Positions 45,519 through 57,651 are shown, numbered from the stretch's first letter. The stretch is DNA of 64,000 nucleotides from Paramarasmius palmivorus (GCA_037176845.1 JAYKXP010000046.1:62001-126000); one strand, 5' to 3'. Notes: a model not told the origin generated them from the sequence alone. Program-made: numbers and translations.

Positions 45519-48253
45519 TAAATATGGTGAATTTGTGTAGCTAGCATGCTTAGAGCCGTATTCATCGAACGGGGAAACAATGTTGGTGTATTATACACAT
45601 TCTATGGTGTTTGGATGAATACATACATCCTTTTACTTCACACGGCGAGCTCAAGTTGCAATGAGGTATAGGTCATATCGGTATAAGTAGACTATGTACC
45701 CGAGAGTCGTGGGTGCGTTCCGTTAGCTGGTATTGTAGAGTACTAATTCCTTCTCATAAGGTAGTCACCATGAAGGTTAGTTGCGTGATGGCCACAATCC
45801 GGACGAAGTAGCTGCGAGTCTTGATTTGAAGAACTCGGGACTTCCATTGATATTCCAATGCAATTCCAACTGGATGTTGTGGGTGAGTCGTTGGTATGTG
45901 AAGTCAGCGTATAATGGACCTGGAAATTGGATTAGATTTCAAATCCTTGGAAAGAAAACGAGACTTACGAGTTTTCTTGCATCACCTCGAAAGGCAAGGC
46001 CTAGGCGACGTAAAGAATCCGAAAGCGGGAAATATGTTGGACCATTGTAAAAGCGCCTTTTCTCGGTAATTTAGCCAGCGAAAGAGAAGATCAGAATATT
46101 GAGATTAGAGACAAGACTCCGCGTAGTCTTGCGCTGAGATGTAGTATTGAGCATGCTATCAGAGATGTAGTCTGAGGAGCATGTACTTACTAATCGTCAT
46201 ATTGGAAAGGAGTGTGCATGTTGGAATATAGTTCTTGCAAGAGCATTGGATGGCTGAGGAACGAGGTCACGGTGGTGGTCAAAGTGGAAGCGTGTTCGCC
46301 GCCGGCGCTTCTTCCTTCGCTCTCATCTCTCTTGTCAATTCGTCGCTCCCTTCCCTTTCTTGCTAACCTTCCATTGCCATGGTCGCACCCCGTGGACTCT
46401 TCATTGATGCCAATACACTCAGGGAAGCGCACTACATCCTCAGTGTCATTTTTGCCATTTGGTCGAGCAGTCTACCCCAATTAACTTGCAACAGGGCTCT
46501 CCTCGGGAAGCGATGAACGGATTGTAGTGCAAAGACCAGAAAGACGAAAAAAGATGATTTGAAGAAGTTTTCCTTGTACTTTCAATGTGTTTATTGACAT
46601 TGTATTCTTACTGTTCAGTTCAAGCCGAAGCTCTTTATTCTGCCGAATCCATGTACGACCGAACCACCAATTCAGCACGAGTAGAGCATAGTTCTTCTGG
46701 GCCTCGAGCCGACTCCTTCCTTTCATATCAATCCTCAAACTAGGATCCTGAGCCGTCTCAACTGCGGAGGTTTGCGTGAGCGAAGTGGAATTATGCCTTA
46801 ATCCTCGGTAGACATTGATATTTAGGTGCACGTTTCTTGTTCTCAATCGAACTTGAAGTTCATTATCATTAGATACATGGAACTACGCTCGAGGAGATCC
46901 CTGGACAGTGAATGCAGAATCGCGAAGAGTGGATGTGGCATTCATACTTGTACGGCAGCCAAATCATATATATAACGAAGGCCGATACCATGGTGTTTTC
47001 TCGTCCTATATCACAACGTCGTGGAGATTTTCGTTCGCGAAGACTGATGGTAGAGAAAGACCCCTTGACAAACAAATGAATCGGTTTCTTCCACAGTGAG
47101 CTTACAGCCAACCTTCGATGCAAAACTCCAAACCCGCAATTCACGGCAAATATCCCTTTGTGTGAGTTCTCGTGACTTCTCCCCACTGCACAAATCTGAC
47201 TCGCAAAAGGCTAGCAGTGGATCGGGACACCATCATCAATCCGCGATATAAACGTGGGTCTCGATGCAAGCGCCTGTTTGACTGGTACCTGCCCACTTTG
47301 AATGCGCACATTGGCCTTCCTGGGCAAGAAACTTATTCTCACCGACTACCTAAAAACGGCCATAGTACGTTCTGTTGGTCCACGGAAGCTTTGCAACTAG
47401 ACAGTCCGATGATGATTATCCATCAGTAACGCACACTGCAAAGTGCCACGGACGTTGATGAAACTTGAAGGCGCGGGGCCGAGGTCATTTCTAAATGCCA
47501 CTCCGCACCTTTTTCTTGTCCGTGAGTGTAACATCCCGAGTTGAGTAGTTCCATCATATCTAACAGATGTCCCAGTGAACGTTGAACTCTCAGCCTACTG
47601 AATATCACTATGATGTCTGTGATCCGCCATGGGCTGATAAGTAGCTCTTCCTAACTTTGGTATAGTCCAAACAGCATCTGATGAGAAGTCCCAGGACACG
47701 GGATGAACACGGTCGTCTGTGGCGTTCTCGCGAGCCATCTATCGAACGTCATAGGTGAAGGTTTGATTCATCCTGCGTCGCATGTCGCTAATGTTGCTCG
47801 CTTCAGCCGTCTAAGTTCACAAAGCTGGCTTTCAAGGCCAGAGGTTACTGCCTCGAGGGCCAGCATCAGGAAAACGGACAAAACTTTTTAGTCCCTTTAT
47901 CTCGACTTTTTCGGGTTTTTCGGGCTGATTTACCCCCCAAAAAGGCCAAAAGCGGCAAGTCCCCAGCTATGTCATTTTGGCTAAAAGTTGGGTTGCCACC
48001 AATATTTATGCTAACTTTGTTCGATTCGTACAAAAGTTCAAAAAGCCGAAAAAGTCCAAAAGCCGGCAAGTTCTGTACTTCGACCAGTATGGTACTTCAA
48101 AGTCATCTATTCTAGGCAAAATATTGTACATGATATCGAGGGTCCGTGCAAAAGAAGTCGAATGACACAAGATATACAATACATACAGCAGGGTCCCACG
48201 TAACACAAGAAAACAAAACATTGTACACTATCTCCGCTCCTGACGTGAACATG
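45519..48253. other. Intergenic with a foldback-like element near 47.9-48.1 kb
   Basis: About 2.7 kb. Short reading frames between 45,780 and 47,890 have no family features. The right end holds the inverted and direct repeats listed at 47,896-48,075. Confidence 0.45.
47896..48075. repeat. Foldback/MITE-like repeat, possible left end of a composite transposon
   Basis: GACTTTTTCGG (47,904-47,914) is the exact inverse of CCGAAAAAGTC (48,046-48,056). A direct repeat AAAAAGKCCAAAAGC-GGCAAGT occurs at 47,938-47,960 and 48,049-48,071. AAAAGCCGGCA (48,058-48,068) recurs inverted at 55,674-55,684, beyond the Plavaka transposase. Confidence 0.5.
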
Positions 48254-51068
48254 CTAATCCTTGAATGGAATGAAAAGGTCACTGCGGCTATGGTTCACCA
48301 GCTGAATAGTGTCGGGTTGTGGTTGTGCTTCTGGAGTAGGATGGCCATAAAGTGTGAGGAGATGCTGCCAGTGGTTGTTGCTTAGCCGTTGGATTGTGCA
48401 CATGTACTCGTCGATGAGCGCTCCATACTGTGCTTGGCCGAACTGATCGCTTTTGGATTCTGGGCCTGTCGGCATGACACCGCCTTTCCTTTCACATGCA
48501 AGGAAGGCCCTATCCAACTGAATATGACGTGTCATTGACAAGGGCATGTTTGGGATAGCCAGAGCGCACTCACCGCAGTCATGACCAGTGCAAGTCCTCC
48601 AGTCGGATGGTCTGTCTTGTGGGAGGTTTTGTACATTGTGAGGAGCTTCCGCATCATTTGGACAACAATGTCAGACTCGAAAATTCCGTCGGGGTACTAT
48701 GAAAACGAGTTGATGGAAAAAACCTGAGCACTAATAAACCACGAACCTTGTAATTTGGACTGTTTGAAGGTAGCTGCGGTGTAGCCGTTGGCGTCTTGTA
48801 CAGGAGCGGGCCATCTCGGCGCAAGGAGAATCGTGCGTATTCTAGAGCAGCGTTAGCGTTCTCGACATACTCCGGCTTCTGGAATAGTGCGTAAACAAGT
48901 CCCCACGCCTCGCTGCCAATATTAGACTGCATCTCCTTGAGACGGTCATATCCCTGCGGTTGGTGAGTACAAGCACGAGACAGAAAAGGATGGACGTACA
49001 ACATGGAAGATGGCATCCCCGTCCATACGAACAGTGTGAGGATGATCGGGACATGTCAAGTTCATGACATCTTGGAGCATGGTCATCAGGGCTTGGTTCT
49101 TTGATATAGACATGGGCTTTGCCATAGTGAGCATCACATGCCGTGTTGTAGGAACAACATGGTTCCTCCACCTGTCGCCGCGCAGCCATTCCAGAAGGTC
49201 CTTTTCAGTGTACTTGTAATATCAAGCCCACACCAAGGGTGTGGGCCAGCACGAATTCAATTAAATCTGTATAATAAATTGGAAGGATTTCAATACATAC
49301 ATTATTCAAATGGTAGTAGTATGTTTAATGGTTGGCAGTTAAATACTAATTCCATTGTGGTAAAGTGGTTAAATTGCTGCTTGCATTAACAATGACATCC
49401 CTTAGGTCCACTGTTCAAACCTGTGGAGGAGCACTTGTTTGAGGTGTCCTATTTTTAAATACATTAATAATGTCTGGCGCATTTCCGCGCAAATGCGCCA
49501 AAGGTTACTAATCAATGTATGATGTCCACTCACTAATTTGCTTGCCTATTTTATTGTTTCAATAGCTACATAGTTCAACATAAAAATTATTGTGCTCAAT
49601 ATACATGTAAGTCAGAACAGTAGTAGCCTACATTCCGAGTTGCTGGCCCTGAGTAGACTAGCAGATATCGGCCGAAACATCGGAAATATCGGGGGACACA
49701 AATAGAGGCCGTGGGAAGACCTGAAAATGCCCAACAAAGCACGAATTCTCATTACATTGCGAATTCGTAACTTCTTCTTTGACTTTTCGTCACGCTCGTT
49801 TTCGGATTGTGCTCGTGAGGCTGATTCGGATGGAATGGCAGTTCGACCTGAGCTGGGTTCGATGGAAGAACTTCGGGAGACGGTTGGAGGAGGAGCTGGG
49901 TTATCGACCTTGGGAACGACGACTTTCTTCTTCTTAGAAAGGGCATCTGGGGCCTTGTGATCATCCTCGGGTTCACTATTCAATGAGATAACCTAGGGCA
50001 TCTGAGTCAGCAAGCTCACAGAATGAGAATAGAATGGGAACTCACCATGTTGGCTTTCACAGCCTTTTTCTTCTTACTCTCCTTGGGCATTGCATCCCGA
50101 ACGTCGCTGTCCTGGATCCCACCATTGATGTTCTCTGGTGTATCGTTTGGTGACGTTGGCTTTCCATTGACGATAGCATCGTCAGAGTCAGATGGGGTGC
50201 TATTCTTGGTTCTGCAAAGAAACCAGTCAGAAGGGAGTAGCCTACGGGAAGCTATAGAGGAGTATGAATACTTACTTTCGACCTTTACCTTGACCTTTCT
50301 TCCCAGCCGTGTTACGTTTCGACTTTTTGGCAGCCTGTGGGAACTTGTGGTCAATAGCGTATGGGGAAAGAGAGAAGTAATGGTGAGTAACTGACGGGCT
50401 GTTTAGCTTCGTAATCCGCCCCTTCATCTGATTTTTCCGACCCTTCTTCCACTTCTCGCACATCGATGTACTCAGTATCCGCCTCGTCACCGTTTGTTGC
50501 ACCCAAACGCAACGACGATTTCGGCTTTGCTGGTCTGGCCTTGTCGACCTCGAGAATGCTGGCTTTTTGCATGATATTCATCTTCTGAACTTCCGCCTCC
50601 AACTCCTTGATCCTATCTAACTTGTTCTGAAGGATCTTCCCTTGTTCTTCCTCCATTGCTTGACGCGCAGCGTTTTCGGCCTTTACTTGTGCTGTTGTAT
50701 GATGCGGCGCAGGTCGAGCAGGAGCAACAGAATTGACGTTTCGACGTGTTTGAGGAAGAGGTGGGCGAGTATTGGACGGTGGTGTCGCAGCTGCGTGAGG
50801 TTGTGGATCAGTTAATGGTTCTGTGTTGATGATCTGTCAATGAATGCTGGGCTTCTAGTCACCAAAATTACGCACCTGAGGTTTCTTTCGGCATAGGTAC
50901 AGCTTTGTTATCTTCAGCCTTCTTCCTTGTGCTCCTTCTTCCTGTCGTTTTAGCTACCAGGCCAATTGGAAGATTTTCGTCTTCAAGAATCGTCGTTGAA
51001 GCTGATGTTGCGGTCTGGACAGTGGCCTCATGGGTATCGGTGGACTGTTTTGGGCGTCTTGGGGGCAT
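48254..51068 (-). CDS. Unrecognised protein with disordered/coiled-coil N-terminus, interrupted by an AT-rich insertion
   Basis: Starts MPPRRPKQSTDTHEATVQTA (basic, disordered; GRRSTRKKAEDNK). It then has a coiled coil, MEEEQGKILQNKLDRIKELE then AEVQKMN (about 50,570-50,656), acidic and Lys-rich tracts (KESKKKKAVKANMV, SKKKKVVVPKVDN), and the Arg-rich KKKLRIRNVMRIRALLGIF. After an AT-rich element (49,200-49,620) the globular domain resumes: YTEKDLLEWLRGDRWRNHVV, DRLKEMQSNIGSEAWGLVYA, HPTGGLALVMTA, then across an intron LDRAFLACERKGGVMPTGPE and QYGALIDEYMCTIQRLSNNH. It ends DTIQLVNHSRSDLFIPFKD. The family is multicopy in Agaricomycetes as far as I remember; function unknown. It is divergent from the Plavaka gene, with 180 bases between starts, so it may be a transposon passenger. 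The insertion either sits in an intron or breaks the gene. Confidence 0.55.
49200..49620 (+). mobile_element. AT-rich SINE-like insertion with tRNA-type promoter boxes and two perfect hairpins
   Basis: The stretch is much more AT-rich than its surroundings. It contains TGGTAAAGTGG (49,358-49,368), fitting a pol III A box, and GTTCAAACC (49,413-49,421), fitting a B box, 55 bases apart as in a tRNA, with TTCCA / TGGAG ends that could pair like an acceptor stem. It also holds the hairpins GCCCACACC-AAG-GGTGTGGGC (49,226-49,246) and TGGCGCATTT-CCGCGC-AAATGCGCCA (49,475-49,500). No clear target-site duplication was found. A solo LTR is an alternative (TG...CA ends are possible). Confidence 0.5.
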
Positions 51069-51247
51069 TCTTGTGGGTGGAGAACCAGAGAAACAATGTG
51101 GAATGAGTAGGTGGGTTGTGGTCAGAAGGGAGTTGTTTGTTCTCGTACGTATTTGATGGCTCACTTCTGCTTTCAACCAATGTTCTCACAGCTCAACGAT
51201 TTAAACAGCCTCTAGCCTTGCACAAAATACTCAACACACCCTCAAGC

Positions 51248-54200
51248 ATGGCTGCATTCCAATGCTCCCAGTGCTCTCAAGTCTTTACAACACTCGGCGG
51301 CAGAACTCGCCACGAAAACACGCAGCATCGCCCAATTACTCCGCCTCCTGGTGATGAAAACGCCAACGACGAGGAACGCGAGTACCAATATGAAAGGCAT
51401 CCTCATTTCAAAGGTATTTTTGGCCCTATGCTCGTCAAGCCTTGCGCTAACTATCTCTATTCATAGTGGAACGTTGTGACGAACTAGGCGTAACCTTACT
51501 GCACGGCTCTCCACCACCCAAGGAACCAGAACCACCACCAATCGACTCTCCCGAGGCCTGGGCACCATTTTCTTCGCGTGTCGAATTTGATTTTGCCCAT
51601 TTCCATTTTGTTGAACTCCAGGCCTCCCGAGCCAGCATCGATAAATCACTGGATATCATATGTGCTTATTTACGCCAGTACGGAGATGACGCGCCTTTCG
51701 CGAATGCTGAGGACCTCTATGGGAAGATTGACGAGATTCAGGAGACCAACACACTGTGGCGTACATATCAATTATCCTATAGCAGCCCAAAACCCGACGA
51801 CCCACCAAAGTGGATGACTGACACGTATACCGTCTGCTTGCGAAATCTCCGCGATGTTTTATCGTCTCAACTCTCCACCAAGGCCTTTCACAGCAAATTC
51901 AGCTATACGCCATACAAACAGTACAACTCTTCAAAGCAACGTGTCTTTTCCAACTTGATGTCTGGGTTTTGGGCCTGGGAGACCGCGGTGAGCCTTTTCA
52001 TGTTTCTATCTGACTTATTTACTGACGTTTGATTAGGATAAACTCATGAACGACTCCGATACATCAGAATCAACAAGAGGGGCAATGCTCGTACCTATCA
52101 TCATGGGAAGCGACAAAACCACTGTCTCTGTTGCAACGGGGCACCAGGAATTCCACCCTGGATATGTGTCTGCTGGTAATCTTACCAACGTTGCGTGCCG
52201 TGGTCATGGAAATTCTTTGCTTCCGTTTATATTCTTTCCGATCCCTCGCAGTAAGTCTATTCTACTATGTTTCACACATGATGACTGATACTTCACACAG
52301 CAAATGCCAATGAACGTGAATCAACAGCGTTCCAACAATTTACACGCCAACTCTTTCATACATGTCTCGAACTTGCGCTCAAGCCTTTACGACAGGCCAT
52401 GACTAGTCCAATAACTGTCATGTGTCCTGATGGCTATTACCGCAGGGCAATCTTCGCAATAGGACCATATATCGCCAATTATCCTGAGCAGGTCGTGCTC
52501 GCAGGTGGTGTCTATGGATGGTGCACAAGGTATGTCTCAACATTTGGCTTGGTTTGTTTCTGATAGTGCTTCGTTAGCGCTGTCGACGAGAACGGTGAAG
52601 ACGACTCCATAGTCGAGACTTGCCCAAACTCGCAACATCATCGCCATGATGACGATGATCATGAAACAGGCGCTTCAAGCACTTTCGAACAAGATAGCAG
52701 AGTTACTCACTGGGTCCTTGACAGATGCACAGCAAGATCCACCAATCTTGATGGTGATCCCAACACGATTCCGAGATCGCGCAAGCTTCATCTGCTATAC
52801 TCAGATGCCTATGACGCTGAGACACTCTGGAAACAATATGGGATTTGGGGTGATGTGGTGGTATGTTTCTGTATTCGTTTGCCGTGATCTTGACTTACTA
52901 TCTCACAGCCATTCACATTTTCATTTCCCTACGCCGGCATATACGATCTTATCACACCTGACCTGCTTCATCAACTCATCAAGGGAGTCTTCAAGGACCA
53001 CCTCGTTACTTTCACATGCAAGCTGCTCTTAGTCACACATGGGAAGGTTGGCGGCCGCGCAGTCATCAAGGAAATAGATCGGCGGTATGTTCATTCTTAC
53101 TTTTCATCGCAATTATTGCTAACATCAAGTCTCTGCTAGCATCTCTGCTGGTTCAGAATATAACTCAATCCGCCGATTCTATGATGGACGAGATTACTCA
53201 CAGTGGACCGGCGACAATAGTAAAGCCTTGATGCGGGTGAGAGTTATTGATACTGGCTCTTGTTCTGAAGCTGATTGTACCTAGGTGTACGTTCCCGCAC
53301 TTGTGGGGCTTGTTGATCGCAAGGTCATTCAATGCATCACTGCATTCCTCGAAATGTGCTATATTGCACGAAAGAATGCCATCACAGAATCTGACCTCGC
53401 CAACTTTGAAACTCAGCTCACACGCTTTCACGAGAACCGAACCGTTTATCTAGTTCCTGGCGTTCGGGATGATTTCAATCTTCCTCGACAACATGCCCTC
53501 ATTCATATGGTTTTGGCAATCATCCGTTTTGGTGCACTGAATGGACTTTGCTCATCTATCACCAAATCAAAGCACATCAAGGCCGTAAAGCAGCCTTAGC
53601 AGCCTTGGCGGCGCACAAGTCGCAATAACCCCCTTCCACAAATGCTCAAAGTCATTCAACACGTCAAGGAGCTGGGTGCATTACGGCGCAAGTTTGCCCA
53701 TAAGGGGATGCTCAATGGGACCGCTACCGCATTCACAGAGGCTTTACTGAATGGAACGCTCTCTGACCTTCTTGGTGACAATGCTGAAGAAGACTCTCCA
53801 GAGATACGGGAATTTGAGTTTGAGGACCTTGGGCCTTCTCAGGCGCCGAAGAGTGATGTCTCAGTGTGGCTTGCTGCACGACCAGGTATGTACTTCATGA
53901 GCTCTTCAGCTTATCAAAACTAACGTTCAATTGTCTCAGCTCCTGGTTATTCTGGAAATGACCTAGAAAAGTTAGCAAATGAGATTAATCAACCTGCATT
54001 TCCGAGGCTGCTTCGCGAATACCTTTATGAACAGACCCATCCCAACGACACAGACACGGTTCCCCATCGACTCCCAACACCTGGCCGTGTTTCCATCTAT
54101 CACTCTGCCGTTTTCGTTTGCTATGCTCCTTCCGACGATTGCGGTGGCAGTGGCATGTACACGGAAAGGTTTCGTGCAAACCCTCGATGGCAGAAGAGCT

Positions 54201-54616
54201 GAGCCCGCTATGATACCGTTCTGGTTGCAATGGATCCCGATGAAAGTGAAGGTGTATCATCAATGGGTGGCATGGCTGTTGCTCGTATCCTATGCCTTTT
54301 CTCATGCCAATATGGTGGTGAGCGTTATGAGGCTGCTGTTGTCAACTGGTTCCTACCGCAGAAGGACCAAGACGAGGATACAGGGCTATGGATAGTTGAT
54401 GCAGAGTACGAGGGCTCAAATCTCCATCGCAGACGCCCAGTCCAAATCATTCCTCTTGGCTCTATTGTTCATCCTGTACACTTACTCCCAGTGTACAGCA
54501 ACAAGCCACTTCCGGAAACCTTTCACTTCTCAGAGGCTCTTAGCAAGTTTGATTCATTCTATGTTAATAAGTACGCTAGCCACCATTTGTATGACTTCCT
54601 TTCCACCCTTAAATAG
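51248..54616 (+). pseudogene. Plavaka-type transposase with C2H2 finger, broken by stop codons
   Basis: The N-terminus MAAFQCSQCSQVFTTLGGRT then RHENTQH is a C2H2 zinc finger. Spliced exons give the Plavaka transposase core: FSNLMSGFWAWETADKLMND, SDKTTVSVATGHQEFHPGYV, LTNVACRGHGNSLLPFIFFP, ITVMCPDGYYRRAIFAIGPY, VTHWVLDRC, PFTFSFPYAGIYDLITPDLL, HQLIKGVFKDHL, KVGGRAVIKEIDRR, and the C-terminal RYDTVLVAMD with YEAAVVNWFLPQKDQDEDTG and HFSEALSKFDSFYVNKYASH. Plavaka elements are CACTA-related cut-and-paste transposons of Agaricomycetes. Two in-frame stops interrupt conserved sequence: TAG at 53,597-53,599 (in a GCAGCCTT-A-GCAGCCTT microduplication before PWRRTSRNNPLPQ) and TGA at 54,200-54,202 (RWQKS then ARYDTVLV). 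The copy is thus probably inactive, although divergence is low enough that it may be recent. Confidence 0.85.
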
Positions 54617-55183
54617 CATGTAAAATAAACAGAATTTCAATCATCGATATATTCTCGTCTTTGCGTGGGAAAGTGCCAGCAAACCACCTTTCTCTTGACC
54701 CTCATCCTTACGCTCTTACCTTCTCATATCGCAGTCATCAGCTCACCCTGACACAACCTATTCAGCTCATACACACTTCCATTCATTATATCATCGCCAT
54801 CGCCAGCCTCCAATTCCACATTCATCAGCGGAAATCCTTTGCAAACCACACCCAGTTTGGAGGTGAGCCCGCCTTCCTTACTGCTTATTCACCTCTCATT
54901 CCATGCTTCCAGCCTGATGGTAGCCTACAACCATCCTTCAGAGGCTCGAGTTCCGTACTGTCGGAGCCTGACATGGAAACTATTTATTCATTTCAAGTTT
55001 CAATCCAAATCCGTTCTTGAAGGTGTTGGCAAGTAGGAGATCAGGAAGGGTCGTGGAGTGGTCTGACTGTTCTTTCATGGTACGCATGTTCCTATCCTCT
55101 AGATTCATTTGCTGATGACTGATCATACCACTTAGGTTGATAACGAAGTGATTTACAAATTACTGCAGTGGTGGGCTACTGCT

Positions 55184-55386
55184 CTGGTTTTCGTAGCATA
55201 GTTCCCACTTGTCGGCCCTCAAGATCCTCACCATACCAAGCTCACCTCTCTATGTCCATTCATATTCATCTTCACAATATTCTTCTTGCCAACACCTTGA
55301 CTCTTTCACCTTCACGCTTTCTGGTTTTCGTAGCATAGTGCCTGCCATCTTTCACTTTGCTTTTACGATTTCTGGTTTTCGTAGCA
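55184..55386 (+). repeat. Triple 15-base repeat, candidate subterminal transposase-binding sites
   Basis: CTGGTTTTCGTAGCA occurs exactly at 55,184-55,198, 55,321-55,335 and 55,372-55,386, all on the same strand. The last two share a TT before it and the first two share TAGT after it. Repeated subterminal motifs downstream of a CACTA-like transposase are usually where the transposase binds. Confidence 0.65.
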
Positions 55387-55629
55387 ATTTTCTTGCTCAT
55401 TCATTCCTCTCATTGTATGGGGTAGAGACTCGATACTGCGTAAATCTGGGCCCTCGCGTGCCATGATCGTCACCTACCTTGTTCACCTCATTCACCATAG
55501 CTTTCCGCTCTTTCAGGGTGAAATAGCCCTCAAATTCTTAGTAATTGAATATAACTATGGTAATATAACAGTTTCTAACCCTTTTCTAGCAACGTAGAGG
55601 GGAGCGACATCGAGTCCGGTAAGTCGGGG

Positions 55630-55735
55630 CCATTTGGGACGAAAAAAGTGCACAAAAGTTGGCTGTTTCGGCATGCCGGCTTTTTTGCCCTGCAAACTGT
55701 CCGGTTTAGTGCAAAAAAGTGGAAAAATCCGGAAA
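55630..55735. repeat. Possible right end of the composite transposon
   Basis: Contains a palindromic GGCATGCCGGC flanked by T/A runs and TGCCGGCTTTT (55,674-55,684), the inverse of a motif at 48,058-48,068. The general pattern (TTTTT/AAAAA runs spaced by CCGG/GGC words) resembles 47,896-48,075 read on the opposite strand. No precise boundary or target duplication was found. Confidence 0.35.
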
Positions 55736-55990
55736 ATTCACCAGTATTATGTAAATTTGCTGATGCATATTCTGTATGGTAAGCCCGTCTTTGAAATTTG
55801 AAACTTAGCCATCAACATCAATATCTTGATATCACTGACAGCTCAGGGAAACCATCTCTCTGGGACGTACGACTAGCACAGAACCTTATCGGTGCTATAT
55901 TTAGGAGAAAGACACTAGCACACCCCGGCGTATAAGAGTCAGGTAATTGAAGTTTGGAAAGTTTTGGAGCTTGGCGTTTTATAACGAAAT

Positions 55991-57514
55991 ATGTCCACAA
56001 ATCCAGCCACTCTCGTCGCCATTGGCAATGACTTGGTCACCTCGACAGTTTGTGTGGCTGTCGAGACCGTCCTCATTAGTAAGGTCCTATCGGCTCTGCG
56101 CCTTTTCCCAGTCACTGATACTGATTTCAGCGGTGTACGCAATGATGGTCATTAAAACAATCACTATTCTACTTGGGATGTGAGATATTTTACGCTCTGA
56201 CATTCCGCCATATTAACTGATAGTCCTTGAAGCCGACGAGGTCACTCTCCCAAGAAGGTCCCCATCGTAACATTGGCTGTGGTCGTCACTATGTATTTAA
56301 TGTGCCTAACGTTGTGGATCATCGATCTGGTCATCCTCGTCGCTGAGATAAGGATCACGTTGGTCAAGGACCCAGACATCGACCTCGATATAAAATACGG
56401 CCATGCCCTCGGATTTGTGACTCCAAGAATCGCAGCTATAGATGTCATCTATTCTTACTTGGTGCGTCTCAGTTGTTGCGTAGTGCTAAGTTATGCTGAG
56501 GATTTACCGTCGCAAGACATTGCTTGGGGATGGTGTCATAGTATGGAGAGTATATGCCTTTTGGGCCTTGGGGAATTGGCAACTAGTCATGGTCCTGCCC
56601 ATCTTGTTGTTGTTGATCTCAGTCGGTGAGTGTCGACTTGCGTTGCGGGTTCTCGAGGCCAGCGCTGATCAAAGGGTACATACACGACAGCGTCATCGAT
56701 GATGTTAACCTACTGCGTTGCTCGTCTGGGCGGGAACATAGTTCTCGGTGCTTTCCGTGATCCAGCATTCTGCAGAAATACACAGGCTATCTCGTATGCA
56801 GCTCCGGCAGCGACCACTGCAGTTGCAACCATCCTGATTGGTATCAAAGCGAGGTATGCGAGACTCAAGCTGGGCTTTGGTATACCCCGTTAATACCTTG
56901 TTCATCATAGGACGTATTTCAGGGTCTCGAGACAGTATGGGCTTGGTGATACACGCCTCTCGAAACGCTCAAAAGCTGAAGGAATTGTGGTACTATTGCT
57001 CGAAAGCGGCCTGGCCTACTTTCTGTTCTTCGTAAGTCAGATTCGCATCTTCTATAGTATAATAGTGTAACCTGACTGCCGCCAGCTTGCTCAAGTAATC
57101 ACGGTTATTCCTTCGGTCAAATCTGCACTAAATGCCGACCCAAATCTGCGGTTTGCAACTAGCGTATTTTCCTATCAGACCAGTTGCATCGTGGTAAGGG
57201 CATGTCCAGTCGAGCTGGGCAATGAGCTGATTGATGCTCCTCTGTAGGGAATGTACCCAACGATCATCATTTGCCTCGTCCACGCGCGACGTTCCGTGAT
57301 GGACAGTAGTACATTACGCTCCAGTGAATACCACTCTAGTATCCGCGGACGCAAAACTCCTATTGCGTTGGGAGGCTTTCGATCGGCACCCGAATCAAGC
57401 GTTCCTACTAGCCGTGATGTGGAGTCTCGGGAAGAAGAGGTCGATTTGCAGGTGTTTAAGCCTAGAATCGCTGACACCGGGGGAGTTAACTTGAAGAGCG
57501 TTAGTTTGACGTGA
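55991..57514 (+). CDS. Seven-helix membrane protein, second paralogue
   Basis: Starts MSTNPATLVAIGNDLVTSTV. Small exons each hold one or two helices: AVYAMMVIKTITILLG, VPIVTLAVVVTMYLMCLTLW, DGVIVWRVYAFWALGNWQLV then MVLPILLLLIS, MLTYCVARLGGNIVLGAFRD, AISYAAPAATTAVATILIGI, VVLLLESGLAYFLFF and GMYPTIIICLVHARRSV. The polar tail reads SIRGRKTPIALGGFRSAPES. The motif DGVIVWRVYAFW parallels IHRCYLIWGSKK in the 12.3 kb gene, and the order helix-loop-Arg-Cys/Val-Tyr-x-x-Trp is shared, so both belong to the same family of uncharacterised mushroom membrane proteins. No frame break is needed, but several introns have unchecked borders. The function is unknown. Confidence 0.7.
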
Positions 57515-57651
57515 AACCATAGTTATGGATGTGTATGTACCATTTTAAGTCCGGTGGCTCTCATGTATCGTACCTAATCCGACCCTGACGTCGCACCATC
57601 TGCAGGCAGGCACTTTGAGAACAGAAGCAGCCTGTTGGGCTGTGTATAGTG

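Larger units (their letters stand above)
54617..55990. other. Non-coding flank of the Plavaka gene with repeats
   Basis: C/T- and T-rich sequence of about 1.4 kb. It contains three copies of a 15-base repeat (55,184-55,386) and a repeat-rich block near 55,630-55,735 that mirrors part of the left flank. No gene recognised. Confidence 0.55.

Noticed and set aside
46481..47193. Several minus-strand frames of 60-121 residues
   Set aside because: No domain, no consistent splicing between them, and overlapping frames on the other strand; treated as noise.
49340..49430. Functional tRNA gene
   Set aside because: A- and B-box-like sequences exist, but the cloverleaf arms do not pair well and the anticodon arm is unclear; kept only as a SINE-like head.
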